Source: a virus
DNA length: 44,075 nt
Virus record (IMG/VR): IMGVR_UViG_3300042554_000811
Location: 1-44,075 of that record
Strand: one strand, 5' to 3'
The notes below the pieces were generated by a model, which made no database searches, was not told where the DNA came from, and saw only the letters and a program-made list of their open reading frames with translations. A program made the position numbers and the translations under genes. Of the stretch, positions 39,192-44,075 are shown piece by piece (position 1 is the first letter of the stretch; each line of letters opens with the position of its first letter).

Positions 39192-40163
39192 TTAGATAGA
39201 GTTATTTGAGTGGACTTCAACCATATCACCTTGAAGTAGGAGTGGTCCAAGGATAGTAATAGTTGTACCGTTTGTTGCTGTATAATCTAGACCACGTTGA
39301 AGTAGCGCACCATTAACAAACAACTGCTCACGTCCTACGGTATAAGACAAAATAGCAAACCCATCACCAAGTTGTGCAGGTAGAGTACCACCAAGACTAG
39401 ATGCACCGGCAACACCAATTGTCTTGGTCCAACGAGTGAAACTATAAGATGCGTTTGGATCCGCTGCAAGGTAGTTGACGCAGCGAACCATTACAATATC
39501 ACCAGCAGTTAGTGGGACATAGAATGTGACTGTCCTACCATCATTAGCTAGGTAATCGTGAAGAACCGTAGATCCAGTATTACGTTTCTGCAGTGCACCG
39601 TTAAGGTACACCTGTTCTTTACCTACTTGATACTCAAGCAAAGAACCAAATGTACCAACAACTGTTTCACCACCAGTAGCAGTATAAGACCAGTTGGTGT
39701 AACCTGGAGGACCAGATGCACCAACCTTACTATCTACATAACCTTTAGTTGCAGCGTTAGTATCAGCTGCAGGTGTCTGAAGATTGATGATCTTATAGCC
39801 ACCCATATTGAGATCACCAACCATTGTGTTGGAACCATCAATGTTGACAACATCGTTAGTGTTCTCTTGGGTGACGTATAGGTTTTGAGTGAAGTTATCA
39901 TTCAGATCCTTTGCACGGATAGCAGAACCTGAATAGAAAGTAGCAGCTAACGAATCATAGTTAGTATCACGGTAGATACGGATAGTAACACCAATAGCAG
40001 GTGCTGTAGTAAACTGAATCGTTGTAGCGTTGGCAAATGTATATGCAGTTGTCAGAACACCATTGAGCGTTACTTTAACGTCAGCGGTCTCAAGATATGG
40101 GAAAGTAAATGAATAGAGAACGGTTGACCCGTTCCCTGTATAAATATTCTGAGTAATAGCCAT
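39192..40163 (-). CDS. Tail fibre protein (T7 gp17 N-terminal-like)
   Basis: The protein has 323 residues. MAITQNIYTGNGSTVLYSFT, then FPYLETADVKVTLNG and YRDTNYDSLAATFYSGSAIR, is the gp17 tail-attachment domain. LNDNFTQNLYVTQENTN and MGGYKIINLQTPAADTNAAT follow. Two similar repeats follow with EYQVGKEQVYLNGALQKR near residue 175 and SYTVGREQLFVNGALLQRGL near 275. It has no receptor tip like T7, so it probably serves as adaptor for the separate tailspike. Confidence 0.92.
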   Translation of the reverse strand: MAITQNIYTGNGSTVLYSFTFPYLETADVKVTLNGVLTTAYTFANATTIQFTTAPAIGVTIRIYRDTNYDSLAATFYSGSAIRAKDLNDNFTQNLYVTQENTNDVVNIDGSNTMVGDLNMGGYKIINLQTPAADTNAATKGYVDSKVGASGPPGYTNWSYTATGGETVVGTFGSLLEYQVGKEQVYLNGALQKRNTGSTVLHDYLANDGRTVTFYVPLTAGDIVMVRCVNYLAADPNASYSFTRWTKTIGVAGASSLGGTLPAQLGDGFAILSYTVGREQLFVNGALLQRGLDYTATNGTTITILGPLLLQGDMVEVHSNNSI

Positions 40164-40180
40164 CGCTTATGTCAGTAGAG

Positions 40181-43100
40181 TTAGTAAGACATCGTTTGCT
40201 TCATGTCATCAAGAAACTTCTTAGCTCCGTCGATATCACCGACTTGAAGGAAGTTCTCAACGGTTTGGTTCTGGTATACTTTATTACGGATACCATCACG
40301 GGTAGATACTTGAGCTTCTGCAAAACGCATAGAAGAGCGTAGTGCAGCATCAAGATACAGGTGGATGTTCTTGAACTTTTCTACATCAGGTGCTAGACCA
40401 AGATCTCTTGCTTTCTTAAACTCATTACGGAATTCCTTACCTTCTTGTGTCTGCATGATGCGTTGGATCTCACGCTTGAAGATCTGCTGCTTACCCATTG
40501 TACTGGTAACTTCAGAGCGTTCTTCATTGCTGTACTCCACACCACGACCATTGGTCTTAAGTGTAGGACGTGCATCATACTCAATGTCCATCAGGAATTG
40601 CTTCTCAGGAGACACCTCTCCGCTTACCTTCCAAGGAAGATAATTGTTCCAAACACGTGCAAAGAAGTTCGGAGGTTCACCAACCTTTCCGCCATCAATC
40701 CAGTCATGAGCATCAGGAAGTGCTTGCTTAAGGATTGGGTTACGGTTAGCTACAAGATCAAAGAAGTTGTTCTCTAGTTCTTTCTTATTGGGTGTAATAA
40801 GACGACCAAACTCAGCCATCAAGCTAGAACCAGGCATTGAAGCAGAGCTAGCAAAAGAAGAAGTCCAACGGTTGATAGCACCAACATCACCACGTACAAC
40901 GTCGTTAAGAGGCTCCAAAGCAGCCAACATAGACTTGTCAGTAATAGTAGCACTAATGACAAAACCAGCAGCACGAAGGTTCTCAGCAAGCTCAGCAGCG
41001 TTCAGTGAGTCAAAGTTATCCATGATGTTAGCAGTCAGGGCTACCCAATCACTTACACCAGGAATACCGTCATAGCTCACCCACTTACCACCAGGTACGC
41101 GGATAGACCGTGGTTGCCAGTTAGCATCACGACGTAGGCGTTGCTTCTCTTTGTCGTAAAGACCATCACCTGTAAGGTTGTCAGACATAAAGAGACCAAC
41201 AGCACTCATCACAGCAAGAGTACCAATAGCTTTACGACCTTTCAATTCAGCACGAGTAGTGGTATAGACACTTTCAATGTTCTCCATGGTATAATCAATA
41301 CCACGAGAAGAAAGCAGCTGCTCTACTTCCTGACCACTCATCTCGAAGAACTCTTTATCAAAAGCGTTGATCTTATCAATAAACATACCAACCGGGTTAT
41401 GACTACCAAAGTAAGTAGCCATATTAAGTGGTGTCTTAGTGAAAAGAAGGAACGGCTTAAGGATAGGAGCAGTACGAATTAGGTTAGACAGTGCATCGTT
41501 GGCTGGGTTATCCAACGCCATTGAGATCTCACCAGAAGCATACCGTACAGCATTATCTGTAATGTTATCGTTGTCATCAAACATTGCAGAATACACTTCT
41601 TTAGAAAGCTTATCAGAAGCCTTCTTATCAAGAGGAATAAGACCACCTTGAGTCACAGTATCCCATGCCTTACCACGTGCTTCCCAGTTAGCAATAACAG
41701 CTTGTGTAAAGCCATCAAATGCTTGCATACCACGTTGGCCAAAGCGTAGCCAAGGGTGTTGTGCAAGGTCATTCTGCGCTTCAACAATGGATATCATTAC
41801 TTGAGGACCATATTCACCAGTTGCTGCCTTAGCATCAGCAAATTGCTTAAGAAGTTCGATCTGTTGTTGATCAGCAACACCAGAGTCCTCACGCAATGCC
41901 AGCACATAAGGATCAGAAGCAGACCTACGGAAGACCTGATTCATGTAACCAAGTGAATTAGTCAGTGTATCCCAAGCTGCGGAGTACTGATACCAACCCC
42001 TACGAACTACCTTACCGTCACCATTGATAACAGCACCGGCTGCTTGTGCAATAGGACGCTCAGCAAGGAGAGCAATGTTAGATACACCAGCTTTGATTGG
42101 AGTACCGATGGCAGACAACGTAGAGTTATAGACGTTAGACCAGAAGCCACGCATCACAGCAGAAGGAATCTCAGGCTCACCATCAAAGAAAGCCTTAGAC
42201 ATCACACCAAGGGAGTTACGAACGTAGTTATTTAGCTTGCTAATCGTGTCTACCTTACCATCAGTAAACTCATACGCCATCATCAAAGGTGCAAGCATCT
42301 CAGGACGCTCTGCTTTGATCTCACGAAGAGTATTGATTGTTTGCTTAGAATCAGCTTTAATGCGTTCAATAGCCTGAAGAGTAGCGTTCTCTTCATTCTT
42401 GATAGCATTGTTGATTTTAGTAGCATAACCAGCGTCTGCAGCCTCGCTACCTTTAGTAGTAAGACGATTCCACAGGTTAAGCATATTCAAAGCACGACCA
42501 CGTGAATACGAAGTCATACCTTTTTGTGCCATCAGAAACTCAAGACGATCAAGGATCTGTTCTTCTGCACGTTCAATAGCTGCAGTGCCATCCATAAGAC
42601 GAACACCTTGAGCCATATCAGAGACTTGACCAGCAAAGGATGTACCAACATATGCTTGTGCACGCATAACATCCATGTTAGCAAAGTCATCCATCAGCTT
42701 ATTGATGGTCTTAAAGACAGCAGCATAAGCTTCAGACTTAAGAACAGGAGCACCTGTGTCTACATCAATACCTTGCCACTTCTTAATAGCCTGTTGAAGT
42801 TCAGGTGTATCCATGCGATAGAAATCAAAAGCCAGATCTTCACCAGCTTGCATGATTTCTTTATGACTTAGATACTTACCAGAGGCAGTACGATAGCCGT
42901 ATTCACCAGCATCTTGCAGTTGTTGTGCAAGACCACGGATGATAGCATCTTGCCCTTCAGGTACTTCAAGACCAAACTTAAGTGCAGACTCAGAGATAAC
43001 ACTACCAACACGACCATAGACACTATCAGCATTGTTAACAATACGTGCTACATCAACAGCAGCACCAACAATACCAAGGTTATCTACAGAACGAACACCT

Positions 43101-44075
43101 GATTCTTCATAACCATAAAGGTCATGAACACCAAGCATTGGTTGATCAAGATCAGCATTCTTTGAGAAGTTGTATTCACCAAGCTCATCTAAAGCGTCTG
43201 AGCGGCGTGCAGCAGACTCTGCAATAGCCTCCTCAATGTCATCTGATACTTCGGTACCTAAGTTCTTCGAGAACCACTGTGTAGCCTTTTCTGACTCGGG
43301 TACCCATTGAGTAGCACGATTAACACCACGGATGCCTTTAACAATCTTACCAACACCTTCAGCAAAGTCTACAAAAAGACCAAGACCAGCACCTTCAGTA
43401 ACGTTCTTAGCACGTTTAATGTCAGGACTGTCACTATCAAGTGTTGCAATGTTGTCAGGAATCCAACCAAATTGTGCAGGAAATGCTTTCTTTAGTGTAC
43501 CGCTAAGGTTGTCATCTGTCTGGTTAAACTCAACAGCATAATCAACACCAGCACCTACACCAGCACCAAGCATCTTAGGTGCTACCCATTTGAGGAATGG
43601 ATCATTAAACATCTTAACACGACTAGCACTAGCAGCAGTTTGAAGACCGCTACCAATACCTTTGGTAAGGAAGATAGTAGGAAGTACAACACTACTAAAT
43701 TCACGAAGACCTTGTGTTACATCATTTTCAAACTTAGGTGCTTTCCTAAGTTCAACACCAGGAAGCATATTGATGGTATCAACAAACCAGTCATTGATAC
43801 CACGACCAGGAGCAGAAAGAACATCAAACGTTTGTTGAAGAATGTTCTTATCACCTTTCGGTTGTTGTTGTTGTTGCCCTTGACCCGTAGGTTGAGCAGG
43901 TTGTTGCTGAGATCTCTGAGGCTGTTGAGCAGCAGCTTCTTGTTGAAACATTTGTTGCTGAGCCATGCTTTCCATGATCTGCATGTCTTGGGCAGATTGC
44001 TCAGCTTGTAAACGCATCTGCTGCTCTTCTTCAGCCGTCATGTCTGGCGTACCAAACAAGATCCCTTGCGTAAGA
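40181..44075 (-). CDS. Giant internal virion protein (T7 gp16-position), continues at base 138
   Basis: This piece is the main part of a protein of about 1,301 residues whose first codons lie at bases 138-128. The N-terminal 80 residues are Gln-rich (QQEAAAQQPQRSQQQPAQPT). A hydrophobic Gly/Ala segment (VLPTIFLTKGIGSGLQTAAS) lies near residue 115, and long helical regions follow with AIERAEEQILDRLEFLMAQK and a charged end FLDDMKQTMSY. No lytic domain is visible; that activity lies in the preceding virion gene. Place and size fit the ejected T7 gp16 core protein. The division of domains between the two proteins differs from T7. Confidence 0.85.
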   Translation of the reverse strand, partial: LTQGILFGTPDMTAEEEQQMRLQAEQSAQDMQIMESMAQQQMFQQEAAAQQPQRSQQQPAQPTGQGQQQQQPKGDKNILQQTFDVLSAPGRGINDWFVDTINMLPGVELRKAPKFENDVTQGLREFSSVVLPTIFLTKGIGSGLQTAASASRVKMFNDPFLKWVAPKMLGAGVGAGVDYAVEFNQTDDNLSGTLKKAFPAQFGWIPDNIATLDSDSPDIKRAKNVTEGAGLGLFVDFAEGVGKIVKGIRGVNRATQWVPESEKATQWFSKNLGTEVSDDIEEAIAESAARRSDALDELGEYNFSKNADLDQPMLGVHDLYGYEESGVRSVDNLGIVGAAVDVARIVNNADSVYGRVGSVISESALKFGLEVPEGQDAIIRGLAQQLQDAGEYGYRTASGKYLSHKEIMQAGEDLAFDFYRMDTPELQQAIKKWQGIDVDTGAPVLKSEAYAAVFKTINKLMDDFANMDVMRAQAYVGTSFAGQVSDMAQGVRLMDGTAAIERAEEQILDRLEFLMAQKGMTSYSRGRALNMLNLWNRLTTKGSEAADAGYATKINNAIKNEENATLQAIERIKADSKQTINTLREIKAERPEMLAPLMMAYEFTDGKVDTISKLNNYVRNSLGVMSKAFFDGEPEIPSAVMRGFWSNVYNSTLSAIGTPIKAGVSNIALLAERPIAQAAGAVINGDGKVVRRGWYQYSAAWDTLTNSLGYMNQVFRRSASDPYVLALREDSGVADQQQIELLKQFADAKAATGEYGPQVMISIVEAQNDLAQHPWLRFGQRGMQAFDGFTQAVIANWEARGKAWDTVTQGGLIPLDKKASDKLSKEVYSAMFDDNDNITDNAVRYASGEISMALDNPANDALSNLIRTAPILKPFLLFTKTPLNMATYFGSHNPVGMFIDKINAFDKEFFEMSGQEVEQLLSSRGIDYTMENIESVYTTTRAELKGRKAIGTLAVMSAVGLFMSDNLTGDGLYDKEKQRLRRDANWQPRSIRVPGGKWVSYDGIPGVSDWVALTANIMDNFDSLNAAELAENLRAAGFVISATITDKSMLAALEPLNDVVRGDVGAINRWTSSFASSASMPGSSLMAEFGRLITPNKKELENNFFDLVANRNPILKQALPDAHDWIDGGKVGEPPNFFARVWNNYLPWKVSGEVSPEKQFLMDIEYDARPTLKTNGRGVEYSNEERSEVTSTMGKQQIFKREIQRIMQTQEGKEFRNEFKKARDLGLAPDVEKFKNIHLYLDAALRSSMRFAEAQVSTRDGIRNKVYQNQTVENFLQVGDIDGAKKFLDDMKQTMSY
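43949..44075. repeat. Terminal direct repeat, right copy (assembly overlap)
   Basis: This is the second copy of the 127-base sequence that opens the window. Joining the copies restores one open reading frame, whose start codon lies at base 138 and whose stop lies at 40181. Confidence 0.9.

Overview
The window is the essentially complete genome of a lytic T7-like (Autographiviridae-type) podovirus that infects cyanobacteria. The T7 markers are a single-subunit RNA polymerase, a gp2.5-type SSB, endonuclease I, a primase-helicase, a family A DNA polymerase, a 5'-3' exonuclease, a gp8-type portal, scaffold, gp10-type capsid, tail tubes A and B, internal virion proteins and a gp17-type fibre. The cyanophage markers are psbA (photosystem II D1) and a high-light-inducible protein (hli), with class I ribonucleotide reductase and ThyX. 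All genes I accept are on the minus strand, so expression runs from high to low coordinates. The first and last 127 bases are identical, and one long virion gene runs across the junction. The contig is therefore a circularised assembly of about 43,948 unique bases.

Layout in transcription order. A sigma70-like promoter near 30.19 kb directly follows the terminator of the last late gene. About 890 bases without a convincing gene come next and probably hold the physical genome end. Small early genes (29.35-26.77 kb) follow, several separated by a repeated hairpin element, then RNA polymerase (26.8-24.4 kb). The replication and nucleotide block (24.4-15.65 kb) holds SSB, endonuclease I, primase-helicase, DNA polymerase, exonuclease, a DUF3310-like protein, a MazG-like protein and RNR alpha and beta. 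The head block (15.7-7.7 kb) holds portal, scaffold, a photosynthesis/accessory insert (hli, RlpA-like barrel, LAGLIDADG endonuclease, psbA) and capsid. Tail and core genes run from 7.6 kb through the contig junction to 40.2 kb. Fibre, tailspike and lysis genes occupy 40.1-35.5 kb. A nuclease and terminase block lies at 35.5-31.6 kb, and ThyX with two small genes ends the unit.

The most unusual place is the DNA polymerase locus. The exonuclease and polymerase domains are separate genes, and a small HNH endonuclease lies between them and overlaps both. The HNH gene is itself in two frames joined at an A_AAA_AAG heptamer. A GGAG lies just upstream and a zero-frame stop two codons downstream, which closely resembles the E. 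coli dnaX programmed -1 frameshift site. A second homing-type endonuclease (LAGLIDADG) overlaps the 5' end of psbA. Both nucleases therefore sit without introns against highly conserved genes.

Other notable points are an RNR beta subunit with no tyrosine at the usual radical position, an RlpA-like barrel beside psbA, a virion protein with a lytic transglycosylase domain and a degenerate M23 domain, and a truncated duplicate of the tailspike N-terminus. Five same-strand copies of a 12-base motif occur in the early/replication half. Functional statements rest on motifs read by eye and on family knowledge; no database search was possible.
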